This document shows, piece after piece, positions 30,262 to 42,784 of a stretch of DNA of 64,000 nucleotides. Location: assembly GCA_032433765.1 (NCBI GenBank), contig JAVIAB010000049.1, positions 19,868,406-19,932,405 of the forward strand, given 5' to 3'. The notes beneath the pieces are model-generated. The model worked only from the letters and a program-made list of their open reading frames with translations, did no database searches and had not been told where the DNA came from. The first letter of the stretch is position 1, and the number at the start of each line of letters is the position of its first letter. The translations under genes were made by a program, and so were the position numbers. Source of the DNA: Megaustenia siamemsis (Eukaryota; Mollusca; Gastropoda; Stylommatophora; Ariophantidae).

Positions 30262-30405
30262 ATAAAATGCCTCGCATCGTGAGTTTCAATGCTTGAAGCG
30301 ACACTATCCAGAAGTCTTCGAACACTTCTGGATAGGCGTTCGAGCACATGTGGGTGGAAACTCGTGTGCTGAGATGCAGATTCAAGTCTCGTACTTTACC
30401 TTTAC
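30262..30405 (+). repeat. SINE-C 3' half
   Basis: GCCTCGCATCGTGAGTTTCA, GCTTGAAGCGACACTATCCA, GAAGTCTTCGAACACTTCTG and GAGCACATGTGGGTGGAAAC match the 3' half of SINE-C. The tRNA head is absent. Joined directly to the LINE-D end. Confidence 0.82.
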
Positions 30406-30524
30406 TTCCAAATGAAGGAAAGAAGAAGTAAAGAACATCTTCATCACGCCCCATTTATATATAAATAGTCATAGAGCCACACTTCCCCTATCTCAAATTC
30501 GCAGAAAAAGAAGAAATTACAGTA

Positions 30525-30781
30525 AGCAAAAAGTAAAGTGCCCCCGTCACGCCAAGTGGCGTTTAGGGAATATGGTGTTAGTGACCATAAATTTCACACA
30601 CCTTCGGCACATGATTTTTGGGGTAATGTGGTCGGTATTACGCCCGTGCCGCTTTACTTTCCCAGAAAAAAAAATCCGGTACCCATTAAAGGCTGGGTGA
30701 ACCGGAGCGGCGGTTGGGATCGAACACTATCTCTTGTCCTTTGTAGTCCAGTTCACTAACCACTGAGCAATCGCGGCTCCC
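30525..30781 (-). mobile_element. SINE-A, full length, 14-bp target duplication
   Basis: AAGAAATTACAGTA at 30511-30524 and 30782-30795 flank it. On the minus strand: box A GATTGCTCAGTGGTTAGTG, box B GTGTTCGATCCC, body, and end ACGCCACTTGGCGTGACGGG. Perfect duplication suggests a fairly recent insertion. Confidence 0.95.
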
Positions 30782-30944
30782 AAGAAATTACAGTAGAAAA
30801 GATTAAAGAAAAACCATCAGAACCTAAAATGCAAGATAAAATAAATATGTAACATAAGCCTGAAAGGTCTACTCCAAAAATATAGAAGACAATCACGAGA
30901 AGAACTTTGGAAAGATTGAAAGCTAACAACTACAGAAATACCAT

Positions 30945-31295
30945 CATCATCATCATCATGTGCCATACATGTTGGCGTAGGCGATCATGTCCCTCCACAA
31001 TCTTCTATCTACAGTGCATCATATCAGTTCTGTTGTTGACTGCTTTCCATGCCATGACACCATGCTGTCCAGTATTTTCTATCTTTGTCATCCGCGATCT
31101 CTCTTTCCTTTTATTTTGCCAGTTGTAACCAAGTATTCCAACTTTTCTCTTCTCATGATGTGTCCGAAAAATGTTGATTTCTTCTTTCTGTGTTTTTTAG
31201 GAGCTCCCTTTTTGTGTTGGCCTCCTTGAGAACTTCCTCATTGATCTTTTTAGCTATCCAGGTAACTTTCAACATTCTTCTGAGAAATCCCATAC
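30945..31295 (-). pseudogene. LINE-B 3' end, antisense
   Basis: (CAT)n, TGCCATACATGTTGGCGTAG, then the complement of the LINE-B tail through GTTGACTGCTTTCCATGCCA to TTCTTCTGAGAAATCCCATA. Bases 30796-30944 unassigned. Confidence 0.88.
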
Positions 31296-31325
31296 CAGAC
31301 AGAATTACCAGTCTGTTTATTTCGC

Positions 31326-32452
31326 TGCACACGTAAATTACTGGAAAGTCTCTGAAGAATAAATTACTGGAAAGTCTCTGAAGAATAAATTACTAGAAAG
31401 TCTCTGAAGAATAAATTACTGGAAAGTCTCTGAAGAATAAATTACTGGAAAGTCTCTGAAGAATAAATTACTGGAAAGTCTCTGAAGAATAAATTACTCG
31501 AAAGTCTCTGAAGAATAAATTACTGGAAAGTCTCTGAAGAATAAATTACTGGAAAGTCTCTGAAGAATAAATTACTGGAAAGTCTCTGAAGAATAAATTA
31601 CTGGAAAGTCTCTGAAGAATAAATTACTGGAAAGTCTCTGAAGAATAAATTACTGGAAAGTCTCTGAAGAATAAATTACTGGAAAGTCTCTGAAGAATAA
31701 ATTACTGGAAAGTCTCTGAAGAATAAATTACTGGAAAGTCTCTGAAGAATAAATTACTAGAAAGTCTCTAAAGAATAAATTACTAGAAAGTCTCTGAAGA
31801 ATAAATTACTAGAAAGTCTCTGAAGAATAAATTACTGGAAAGTCTCTGAAGAAAAAATTACTGGAAAGTCTCTGAAGAATAAATTACTGGAAAGTCTCTG
31901 AAGAAAAAATTACTGGAAAGTCTCTGAAGAATAAATTACTGGAAAGTCTCTGAAGAATAAATTACTGGAAAGTCTCTGAAGAATAAATTACTGGAAAGTC
32001 TCTGAAGAATAAATTACTGAAAAGTCTCTGAAGAATAAATTACTGGAAAGTCTCTGAAGAATAAATTACTGGAAAGTCTCTGAAGAATAAATTACTAGAA
32101 AGTCTCTGAAGAATAAATCACTAGAAAGTCTCTGAAGAATAAATTACTAGAAAGTCTCTGAAGAATAAATTACTGGAAAGTCTCTGAAGAATAAATTACT
32201 GGAAAGTCTCTGAAGAATAAATTACTGGAAAGTCTCTGAAGAATAAATTACTGGAAAGTCTCTGAAGAATAAATTACTAGAAAGTCTCTGAAGAATAAAT
32301 TACTAGAAAGTCTCTGAAGAATAAATTACTAGAAAGTCTCTGAAGAATAAATTACTAGAAAGTCTCTGAAGAATAAATTACTGGAAAGTCTCTGAAGAAT
32401 AAATACTGGAAAGTCTCTGAAGAATAAATTACTGGAAAGTCTCTGAAGAAAA
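31326..32452. repeat. 26-bp minisatellite, about 43 units, highly uniform
   Basis: Unit TACTGGAAAGTCTCTGAAGA followed by ATAAAT. Variants are few (TACTAGAAAG, AAGAAAAAAT, one unit missing a T at 32404). The uniformity suggests recent expansion or gene-conversion homogenisation. Confidence 0.97.
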
Positions 32453-33084
32453 AACAATCTTTGGAACTGAGTCTAAGAAACGGAACCAAATTAAATTAAG
32501 AAAAATGGAGAAATGACAGCCAGTTCACTAAAAGTGAGAAAACTCTATTTAAATGTAGCGTTCTGGTTCTCTAGTATAAAAGTTACAATTGTGAGTGGAA
32601 TTATCCGGGATATGTTTGCTTAATGGTTCCAACAAAATGCCAACTCTTCACTATTAAATCCAATCTGTCACTGACTGCCCTAACCATCTGCAATGTGCAC
32701 TACAAACATCATTCTGTATTCTATAATTCTGATACGAGTAATAAAGAACAACGAAAAGAACATCGTTAAGCAAATCTGAGGGGAGACATTGTTCCCAGCT
32801 GCGGGAACCATTGATTAGCTGCGTCCCTTTTCTATGCTCAAATTAGTCATCAATGGACAGTCCGTTCGATTTATCGAGATTCATTTCTCCTTGACCTTAC
32901 CAGTGACTTCACATTGCTAACTGGCATGTTGCAGATAAGCAGAAACTAATGGCTTGAGAGACACCTAACAGGTGACAGATTTCTGACAAGATAAAAACCA
33001 GAATATACTCAAATGCCATCTACAAAAATCAAAACCTATTTTCTTTTTAACCGAATTTTTCGTTCATTTTTTTCCTCCCTAAAA
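32453..33084. other. Unique AT-rich sequence, no recognisable feature
   Basis: No repeat family, splice-bounded frame or terminal repeats seen on either strand. One of the longest unique stretches in the window. Confidence 0.6.
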
Positions 33085-33895
33085 ATCTGTCAGAACGTAC
33101 CATCAAGACATCATTAAGGCAATGCTATAGGTGAGAAAATAACATCAAGAGATGGACATAACAGTTGTCAGAACGTACCATCAAGACAAAGAGTACGGCA
33201 ATCCTATAGATGGGAAATTAACATCAAGAGATGTACAAATAATGTCTGTGAGAATGTACCATCAAAAGAAAGATTAAGGCAATCATATAGATGGGAAATT
33301 AACAAGAGATGTGTAAATAATGTCTGTCAGAATGTACCATCAAAACAAAGATTAAGGCAATCATATAGATGGGAAATTAACATCAAGAGATGTATAAATA
33401 ATGTCTGTCAGAATGTGCCATGAAGACAAAGAGTGCGGTAATCCTATAGATGAGAAATTAACATCAAGAGATGTATAAATAATGTCTGTGAGAATGTACC
33501 ATCAAGACAAAGAGTGCGGTAATCCTATAGATGAGAAATTAACATCAAGAGATGTATAAATAATGTCTGTCAGAATGTACCATCAAGACAAAGAGTGCGG
33601 TAATCCTATAGATGAGAAATTAACATCAAGAGATGTATAAATAATGTCTGTCAGAATGTACCATGAAGACAAAGAGTGCGGTAATCCTATAGATGAGAAA
33701 TTAACATCAAGAGATGTATAAATAATGTCTGTGAGAATGTACCATCAAGACAAGAATACGTCAATTCAATAGATGGTAAGGTCACACCAAGAGATGGACA
33801 GATAATAGCTGGTTAGAATGTAACATCAAGACAAGAGTACTGCTATGCTAAAGACGGGAAAGTAACATGAAAAGATGGGCAAATGACAGTCTGTA
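33085..33895. repeat. 81-bp minisatellite, about 9 units
   Basis: Unit TGTCTGTCAGAATGTACCAT, CAAGACAAAGAGTGCGGTAA, TCCTATAGATGAGAAATTAA, CATCAAGAGATGTATAAATA. Left units lack about 10 bases; right units at 33770-33895 decay. Nothing recognisable at 33896-34049. Confidence 0.93.
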
Positions 33896-34049
33896 GAATG
33901 CAGCAATTAGATAAAAAAAAAAAGGTGACAAAGTTATGAGATTTAGAAAAAAAAAAAGAAATAGGAAAATAACAACATGTTAAAGCTTTATAATGAAATC
34001 AATGGAAGACAGCACTAAAGATGGGTGACATGGGCAGATGTGATAACAG

Positions 34050-34780
34050 GGAGAGAAATTAATATGTGAGAAATTAGTATGTGAGAAATTAATATGTGAG
34101 AAATTAATATGTAGGAAATTAATATGTAGGAAATTAATATATAGGAAATTAATATGTGAGAAATTAAATATGAGGAAATTAAATATGTAGGAAATTAATA
34201 TGTGAGAAATTAAATATGAAGGAAATTAAATATGTAGGAAATTAAATATGTAGGAAATTAATATGTAGGAAATTAATATGTAGGAAATTAATATGTAGGA
34301 AATTAATATGTAGGAAATTAAATATGTAGGAAATTAAATATGAAGGAAATTAAATATGTAGGAAATTAATATGTGAGAAATTAAATATGAAGGAAATTAA
34401 ATATGTAGGAAATTAAATATGAAGGAAACTAAATATGTAGGAAATTAATATGTGAGAAATTAAATATGTAGGAAATTAATATGTAGGAAATAAATATGTA
34501 GGACATTTATATGTGAGAAATTAAATATGTAGGAAATTAATATGTGAGAAATTAATATGTGACAAATTAAATATGTAGGAAATTAATATGTAGGCAATTA
34601 ATATGTAGGAAATTAATATATAGGATATAAATATGTGAGAAATTAAATATGTAGGAAATTAATATGTAGGAAATTAATATGTAGGATATAAATATGTGAG
34701 AAATTAAATATGTAGGAAATTAATATGTAGGAAATTAATATGTAGGAAATTAATATGTAGGAAATTAACATGTAGGAAAT
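34050..34780. repeat. 15-16-bp AT-rich minisatellite
   Basis: TAGGAAATTAATATG alternating with GAGAAATTAAATATG and TAGGAAATTAAATATG, about 46 units. AAATTAAT/ATTAATAT is self-complementary, so single strands could form short hairpins. Confidence 0.95.
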
Positions 34781-34879
34781 CCGTGGCAGTTGACTATGTG
34801 CTTGAGAATAGTGCAGTCAGTGATGCAGTATGGGACAGACTTAGGGTACCCTGAAGTTATGACCAATGACCAAACAAAG

Positions 34880-35085
34880 GTGAATAAATTCTTTGCAGTT
34901 TTACAAGTCGCAATAACATTTCGGATGAAGGGAAAAAATAAATCGCTATGACAAAGAGAAAAGATAGTAGATAACTTGATGTCATTGCATGGAAAACAGT
35001 CAACAAAAGAATTGATGCAATGTGCTGTGGATAGAAGATGGGAGGACATGGTCGCCTAAGCCAACCGGTATGACACATGATGATG
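34880..35085 (+). pseudogene. LINE-B 3' end, short
   Basis: GACAAAGAGAAAAGATAGTA, GATAACTTGATGTCATTGCA, TGGAAAACAGTCAACAAAAG and AACCGGTATGACACATGATG are the last 200 bases of LINE-B, with a (ATG)n end. 35086-35244 unassigned (open frame 35077-35262, no family). Confidence 0.82.
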
Positions 35086-35244
35086 GTGAATATTATTTTA
35101 ATGAGTGAAATAAGTGGGACAACTAAAAATGGTGTTTTAGATAAGACTGCTGTGACTACACACATAAATATGTTAGACAGAACGAACGGTCAGAACGTAA
35201 GGGAGAATGCAGGAACACGGGAGCCACGCCTTGACGACCATTCC

Positions 35245-38200
35245 AGTGAGCAGGTGAGATAGAGTTGGTCAGGTAAGATAGAGTTGGTCAGGTAAGATTA
35301 GAGGTGGTCAGGTCAGATAGAGTTGGTCAGGTAAGATTAGAGTTGGTCAGGTAAGATAGAGTTGGTCAGGTAAGCTAGATGTGGTCAGGTAAGCTAGATT
35401 TGGTCAAGTAAGATAGAGTTGGTCAGGTAAGCTAGATGTGGTCAGGTAAGATAGAGTTGGTCATGTATGTTAGATGTGGTCAGGTAAGATAGAGTTGGTC
35501 AGGTAAGCTAGCGTTGGTCAGGTAAGCTAGATGTGGTCAGGTAAGATAGAGTTGGTTAGGTTAGATAGATTTGATCAGGTAAGATAGAGTTGATCAGGTA
35601 AGATAGAGTTGATCAGGTAAGATAGAGTTGGTCAGATAAGATAGAGTTGGTCAGGTAAGATTAGAGTTGATCAGGTAAAATTAGAGTTAGTCAGGTAAGA
35701 TTAGAATGGTCAGGTAAGATAGAGTTGGGCAGGTAAGATAGAGTTGGCAGGTAAGATAGAGTTGGTCAGTTAAGATAGAATTGGTCAGGTAAGATTATTG
35801 TTTGTAAGGTAAGGTAAGAGTTGGTCAGGTAAGATTATAGTTAGTCACGGAAGGTAAGAGGTGGTCAGGTAAGGTAAGAGTTTATAACGTAAGGTAAAAG
35901 TTGGTTAGGTAAGATTAGAGTTGGTCATATAAAATACGAATCGATCCTGTAAGATAGAGTTGGTCAGGTAAGCTAGATGTGGTCAGGTAAGATAGAGTTG
36001 GGGAGGTAAGATTAGAGTTTGTCATATAAAATAAGAGTCGGTCAGGTAAGATAGAGTTGGTCAGGTAAGATTAGAGTTGGTCAGGTAAGATAGAGTTGGT
36101 CAGTTAAGATAGAGTTGGTCCTGCAAGCCAGATGTGGTCAGGTAAGATAGAGTTGGTCAGATAAGCTAGATGTGGTCAGGTAAGATAGAGTTGGTCAGGT
36201 AAGATAGAGTTGATCAGGTAGATTAGAATTGGTCAGGTAAGCTAGATGTGGTCAGGTAAGATAGAGTTGGTCAGGTTAGACAGAGTTGATCAGGTAAGAT
36301 TACAATTGATCAGGTAAGCTAGATTTGGTCAGGTAAGTTAGAGTTGGTCAGGTAAGATAGAGTTGGTCAGTTAAGCTAGAATTGGTCAGGTAAGATAGAG
36401 TTGGTCAGGTACGATAGAGTTGGTCAGTTAAGATAGAGTTGGTCATGTAAGCTAGATGTGGTCAGGTAAGATAGAGTTGGTCAGGTTAGATAGATTTGAT
36501 CAGGTAAGATAGAGTTGATCAGGTAATATAGAGTTGGTCAGGTAAGATTATAATTGTCAGGTAAGCTAGATGTGGTCAGGTAAGATTGTAGTTGGTCAGG
36601 TAAGGTAAGAGTTGGTCAGGTAAGGTAAGAGTTGGTCAGGTAAGATTATAGTTGGTCAGGTAAGGTAAGAGTTGGTCAGGTAAGATAATAGTTGGTCGGG
36701 TAAGTTAAGAGTTGGTCAGGTAATATTATAGTTGGTCAGGTAAGGTAAGAGTTGGCCAGATAAGATTATAGTTGTCAGGGAAGGTAAGAGTTGGTCAGGT
36801 AAGAGTAAGAGTTCATCAGTTGAGATTAGATTTGGTGAGGTAATGTGTAAGAGTTAGTCAGGAAAGATAAAATTGTTCAGGCTAGGTAAGAGTTGGCAGG
36901 TAATATTTGAATTGGTGAGGTTAGATTAGAGTTGGTCAGGTAAGATTAAAGTTGGTCAGGTAAGATAGAGTTGGTCAGGTAATATAGAGTTAGTCAGTTA
37001 AGATAGAATTGATCAGGTAAGCTAGATGTGGTCAGGTAAGATAGAGTTAGTCAGTTAAGATATGTTGGTCAGGTAAGCTAGATGTGGTCACGTAAGATAG
37101 TGTTGGACAGGTAAGCTAGAGGTGGTCAGGTAAGATAGAGTTGGTCAGGTAAGATAGAGTTGGTCAGGTAAGATAGAGTTGATCTGGTAAATTTAGAATT
37201 GATCAGGTAAGCTAGATGTGGTCAGGTAAGATAGAGTTGTTCAGGTACTATAGTGTTTGTAAGTTAAGATAGAGTTGGTCATGTAAGCTAGATGTGGTCC
37301 GGTAAGATAGAGTTGGTCAGTTAAGATAGAGTTGGTCAGGTAAGCTAGAGTTGGTCAGGTAAGATAGAATTGATCACGCACGCTAGATGTGGTCAGGTAA
37401 GATAAAGTTGTTCAGTAAGATAGAGTTAGTCAGTTAAGATAGAGTTGGTCAGGATAAGCTAGATGTGGTCAGGTAAGATAGAGTTGGTCATGTAAGCTAG
37501 ATGTGGTCCGGTAAGATAGATTTGGTCAGCTAAGATAGAGTTGGTCAGGTAAGCTAGAGTTGGTCAGGTAAGATAGAGTTGATCACGCACGCTAGATGTG
37601 GTCAGGTAAGATAGAGTTGGCCAGGTAAGGTAGATGTTATCAAGTAAGATAGAGTTGGTCAGCTAAGATAGAGTTGATCAGGTAAGATAGAGTTGATCAG
37701 ATACTATAGTGTTGGTAAGTTAAGATAGAGTTGGTCATGTAAGCTAGATGTGGTCCGGTAAGATAGATTTGGTCAGCTAAGATAGAGTTGGTCAGGTAAG
37801 CTAGAGTTGGTCAGGTAAGATAGAGTTGATCACGCACGCTAGATGTGGTCAGGTAAGATAGAGTTGGCCAGGTAAGGTAGATGTTATCAGGTAAGATAGA
37901 GTTGGTCAGCTAAGATAAAGTTAAATTGTAAGATAGAGTTGGTCAAGTAAGCTAGATGTGGTCAGTTAAGATAGAGTTGGTCAGCTAAGGTAGAGTTGAT
38001 CAGTTAAGCTAGAGTTGGTCATGTACGCTAGATGTGGTCAGGTAAGATAGAGTTGGTCAGCTAAGATAGAGTTGATCAGGTAAGATAGAGTTGGTCATGT
38101 AAACTAGATGTAGTCAGGTAAGATAGATTTGCTCAGCTAAGATAGAGTTGATCAGGTAAGATAGAGTTGGTCAGGTAAGATAGAGTTGGTCAGCTAAGAT

Positions 38201-40865
38201 AGAGTTGATCAGGTAAGATAGAGTTGGTCAGGTAAGATTAGAATTTGTCAGGTAAGCTAGATGTGGTCAGGTAAGATAGAGTTTGTCAGGTAGGTAAGAT
38301 AGAGTCGGTCAGTTAAGATAGAGTTGGTCAGGTAGGTAAGATAGAGTCGGTCAGTTAAGATAGAGTTGGTCAGGTAAGATAGAGTTGGTCAGGTAGGTAA
38401 GATAGAGTCGGTCAGTTAAGATAGAGTTGGTCAGGTAGGTAAGATAGAGTCGGTCAGTTAAGATAGAGTTGGTCAGGTAAGATAGAGTTGGTCAGGTAGG
38501 TAAGATAGAGTCGGTCAGTTAAGATAGAGTTGGTCAGGTAGGCAAGATAGGGTCGGTCAGGTAAGATAGAGTTGGTCAGGTAAGCTAGATGTGGTCAGGT
38601 AAGATAGAGTTGATCAGTTAGGTAAGATAGATTCGGTCAGTTAAGATACAGTTGGTCAGGTAGGTAAGATAGAGTCGGTCAGTTAAGATAGAGTTGGTCA
38701 GGTAGGCAAGATAGAGTCGGTCAGTTAAGATAGAGTTGGTCAGTTGAGATAGAGTTGGTCAGGTAAGCTAGATGTGGTCAGGTAAGATAGAGTTGGTCAG
38801 GTAGGTAAGATAGAGTCGGTCAGTTAAGATAGAGTTGGTCAGGTAAGCTAGATGTGGTCAGGTAAGATAGAGTTGGTCAGGTAGGTAAGATAGATTCGGT
38901 CAGTTAAGATAGAGTTGGTCAGGTAGGTAAGATAGAGTCGGTCAGTTAAGATAGAGTTGGTCAGGTAAACTAGATGTGGTCAGGTAAAATAGAGTTGGTC
39001 AGGTAGGTAAGATAGAGTCGGTCAGTTAAGATAGAGTTGGTGAGGTGAACTAGATGTGGTCAGGTAAGATAGAGTTGGTCAGGTAGGTAAGATAGAGTTG
39101 GTCAGTTAAGATAGAGTTGGTCAGGTAAGAGAACATTTGGTCAGGTAAGATATCAGTTGGTCAGGTAAGATAACAGTTGGTCAGGTAAGATAACAGTTGG
39201 TCAGGTAAGGTAAAAGTTGGTCAGGTAAGATAACTGTTGGTCAGGTAAGGTAAAAGTTGGTCAGGTAAGATAACTGTTGGTCAGGTAAGATAACTGTTGG
39301 TCAGGTAGGTAAAAGTTGGTCAGGTAAGATAACTGTTGATCAGGTAAGGTAAAAGTTGGTCAGGTAAGATAACTGTTGGTCAGGTAAGGTAAAAGTTGGT
39401 CAGGTAAGATAACTGTTGGTCAGGTAAGGTAAAAGTTGGTCAGGTAAGATAACTGTTGGTCAGGTAAGATAACTGTTGGTCAGGTAAGATAACTGTTGGT
39501 CAGGTAAGGAAAAAGTTGGTCAGGTAAGATAACAGTTGGTCAGGTAAGGTAAAAGTTGGTCAGGTAAGATTAGAGTTGGTCAGGTCAGATAAAAGTTGGT
39601 CAGGTAAGATAACAGTTGGTCAGGTAAGATTAGAGTTGGTCAGGTAAGGTAAAAGTTGGTCAGGTAAGATAAAAGTTGGTCAGGTAAGATAAAAGTTGGT
39701 CAGGTAAGGTAAAAGTTGGTCAGGTAAGGTAAAAGTTGGTCAGGTAAGATAACACTTGGTCAGGTAAGATAACAGTTGGTCAGGTAAGATTAGAGTTGGT
39801 CAGGTAAGATAAAAGTTGGTCAGGTAAGGTAAAAGTTGGTCAGGTAAGGTAAAAGTTGGTCAGGTAAGGTAAAAGTTGGTCAGGTAAGGTAAAAGTTGGT
39901 CAGGTAAGATAACTGTTGGTCAGGTAAGATAAAAGTTGGTCAGGTAAGATAAAAGTTGGTCAGGTAAGGTAAAAGTTGGTCAGGTAAGGTAAAAGTTGGT
40001 CAGGTAAGGTAAAAGTTGGTCAGGTAAGGTAAAAGTTGGTCAGGTAAGGTAAAAGTTGGTCAGGTAAGATAACAGTTGGTCAGGTAAGATAAAAGTTGGT
40101 CAGGTAAGATTAGAGTTGGTCAGGTAAGATAAAAGTTGGTCAGGTAAGATAAAAGTTGGTCAGGTAAGGTAAAAGTTGGTCAGGTAAGGTAAAAGTTGGT
40201 CAGGTAAGATAACAGTTGGTCAGGTAAGATAACAGTTGGTCAGGTAAGATTAGAGTTGGTCAGGTAAGATAAAAGTTGGTCAGGTAAGGTAAAAGTTGGT
40301 CAGGTAAGGTAAAAGTTGGTCAGGTAAGATAACAGTTGGTCAGGTAAGATAACAGTTGGTCAGGTAAGATAACAGTTGGTCAGGTAAGATTAGAGTTGGT
40401 CGGGTAAGATAAAAGTTGGTCAGGTAAGATAAAAGTTGGTCAGGTAAGGTAAAAGTTGGTCAGGTAAGATTAGAGTTGGTCAGGTAAGATTAGAGTTGGT
40501 CAGGTAAGGTAAAAGTTGGTCAGGTAAGATAACAGTTGTCAGGTAATGTAAAAGTTGGTCAGGTAAGGTAAAAGTTGGTCAGGTAAGATTAGAGTTGGTC
40601 AGGTAAGGTAAAAGTTGGTCAGGTAAGATTAGAGTTGGTGAGGTAATGTAAGAGTTAGTCAGGAAAGATAGAATTGATCAGGTTAGGTAAGAGTTGGTCA
40701 GGTAATATTTGAATTGGTCAGGTAAGATAAGAGTTGGTTAGGTAAGGTACGTGTTGGTAAGGTAAGGTAAGGTACGAGTTAATCAGGTAAGATAAGAGTT
40801 GATCAGGTAAGATAGGGTTGGTCAGGTAAGATTATAGTTGATCAGATAAGCAGGTAAAATAGGGT
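35245..40865 (+). repeat. 5.6-kb satellite of 19-20-bp units, each with CAGGTAAG
   Basis: About 285 units of GTAAGATAGAGTTGGTCAG (19) or GTAAGGTAAAAGTTGGTCAG (20). Three domains: 35245-38270 mixes GATAGAGTTGG and GCTAGATGTGG units; 38275-39115 has a 42-bp higher-order pair (GTAGGTAAGATAGAGTCGG plus a GTTAAG unit); 39120-40640 is almost pure 20-mers. The join of units is CAG|GTAAG, the consensus 5' splice site, in nearly every copy on the plus strand. The array's ends are ragged. Confidence 0.97.
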
Positions 40866-40994
40866 TAGGCGCAACGCGTTGAGCGAGAAATATTTTGAGG
40901 ACAGTATCTCAGCAGTTATTATTGTTTATCTGGCGTGCATTTATCGAATGATTTGATATTGAACCAGTCAGCCTTATAATTATCTAATGGAGAA
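40866..40994. other. Short unassigned stretch
   Basis: Nothing recognised between the satellite and LINE-D. Confidence 0.5.
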
Positions 40995-41560
40995 AATTCA
41001 CTTCTTCTTCTTTCCTTCCTCATCTGCCTTTCGACGTCGAGGTGAGATATAATTTGCGGTCTTTTGCTCTTCTGTTCGCCTCTGCTGCTGTTATGTTTCC
41101 TAGTGCTTCAATTATTTCATCGATCCAACTTTTTTGTGGTCACCCTTTGGGTCTGGTGTTCTCGCAATGTTTATTGAAGGCTCGTTGTGTTGTGTTTTAT
41201 TTTTCTCCCTTGTTACGTGGCCAAACCATTTTATCAGTTCTTTCTTTATATATTCTATGGTGGGAGTTATTCCTAGCTTTTACTCAGTTCATTTCTTATC
41301 TTATCTCTCAGGCTGTTTCCCTGTCATTCGTCTAATACACTTCATCTCAGTAGATGTTATTTTCTTATTGTTCTTGCAGTTAGGGTCCAGGACTGGCATT
41401 CGTAGCACAACGTTGGGATGAAGATTGTATTGTAGAGTGTCCGTTTTGCCTCTAGAGTTATTTCCTTGTTGGACAATAGTGGTGATAGATGGCCAATGAT
41501 TTGACAAGCTTTGATGCATCTTGAGTCTTTTTCTGCTGTCTGAAGAAACTAAATTACTAT
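40995..41560 (-). pseudogene. LINE-D, tail and part of RT end
   Basis: Left end TTCTTCTTTCCTTCCTCATC is the antisense tail; the complement then encodes the LINE-D tail (compare RKKLGIAPAIEYIRK), and further in, MKCIRRMTGKQPER and TTLQYNLHPNVVLRMPVLDP, the segment before the tail. Stops interrupt it. Extends LINE-D about 200 bases further 5' than other copies. Confidence 0.85.
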
Positions 41561-41679
41561 AACTAAATAAATAACTAAACGTACAATACATCTACCTAAC
41601 TAAACTAACTAGATAACTAAATTAAAATAGTTACACAGTTAGTAATTCAGTACTAACTGTTAACCATAACAACAAATCA
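41561..41679. other. ACTAAATAACTAAA-rich unassigned stretch
   Basis: Low-complexity TAACTAAACTAA pattern, no clear unit. No gene signal. Confidence 0.5.
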
Positions 41680-42135
41680 TCATCATTATTGTGTGCCTTC
41701 TCCGCAACGAAGGTTGGCTACCATGGATCGCCACTCTACTCTGTTTCTTGCTTTGATGGTGCAGGCTGACATAGATTGACTTGTCCATCTTTTGATGTTA
41801 CTCGTCCATGTTAGTCCTGGTCTGCCTCTTTTACCTTGTATTTTTCCTTCCAATATTACTTTTAGTAGGCTGTTGTGTCTTTTAACATGCCCCAAAAATG
41901 TCATTTGTCTTGTCTTAATGTATTTAGTAGTTCTCTTTTTATTTTCAGCTGTTTTAAAACTTCATCGTTTGTTATCTTTTGTTTCCATCCAATTCTACCT
42001 ATTCTTATATAAATCCACATTTCAAAGGCTTCAATCTTCTGTTCTGTTTTCTTGTCTAATGCCCATGTTTCTGCACCATACAGGAATATTGAGAAGACGT
42101 AACATTTTGCCATTCTTAGTTTCACCCTGCTGATT
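41680..42135 (-). pseudogene. LINE-E, tail and thumb part
   Basis: Minus strand: MAKCYVFSIFLYGAETWALD, KTEQKIEAFEMWIYIRIGRI, GWKQKITNDEVLKQLKIKRE, then TFLGHVKRHNSLLKVILEGK and the GRPGLTWTSNIKRWTSQSM end beside (CAT)n. One frameshift near 41903. The best-preserved LINE-E copy. Confidence 0.9.
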
Positions 42136-42784
42136 TAACAACAAATACTGAAATCAAAAATACGTACTGGCTTGTCTGACTCGTCTGCTAAAAGTGATGA
42201 GCAATAACTGGTTGATTGTTGAGTCCAGTGAATATCAAATCAATTACACTTGCGACAATATTAAATTATTATTATTAATCGCTCTAATCTAATGTACGAA
42301 ATATAACAATTTCAGTAATTTAAAATGTCACATTCTAATATAGAAAGTCAAGACACACAAATCATCAACGGTCAAGAGGACAACGTTCGTCTCCCAGCTT
42401 TCCGCACAAATGGAACTATCTGCACTAGCACGTAAAGGTCCCTAAAGTAACCAACAAATAAGAACAACAATGACAATGCATGGCAACGAAACATATTTAC
42501 CAAAAAAAATAAGTCGTTCAAATTATCTATAAATATATGAAAGTAGGTCACGGCCTGTTTGTGTTATTCTAAGTGCCAGTCTTGTTTAGGAGTTCTCGAG
42601 ACACATAATAGGTCACCATTTGATGGGAAATAATTGAGAGCACATATCGGCAAGGGCAGGTCGTCCTGTCACGTACAGTAGACAGGTATGTATAGATTAG
42701 GTCTCATTATATTGAAGGTGAGGGGGTACCCTTTCTCATTTCTAATTGAATACCTTGTCCGTTTGTAGGTGCTCTTTTGTTCTA
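42136..42784. other. Unique sequence, one weak exon-like segment
   Basis: 42310-42437 has TTTCAG, then ATGTCACATTCTAATATAGA opening a 37-codon frame to a possible donor GTAAAG, but the product (MSHSNIESQDTQIINGQEDN...) has no family I recognise. Otherwise nothing. Confidence 0.25.

Noticed and set aside
35245..40865. CRISPR array
   Set aside because: Units are contiguous with no unique spacers, there are no cas genes and the DNA is eukaryotic; the same applies to all other arrays here.
41042..41421. Membrane-like plus-strand ORFs (many Phe/Leu/Val)
   Set aside because: Antisense shadow of LINE-D; hydrophobicity results from reversing a Lys/Arg/Glu-rich tail.
42331..42437. Possible first exon with ATG and GTAAAG donor
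   Set aside because: Only weak splice-like signals, no recognised product and no partner exon.
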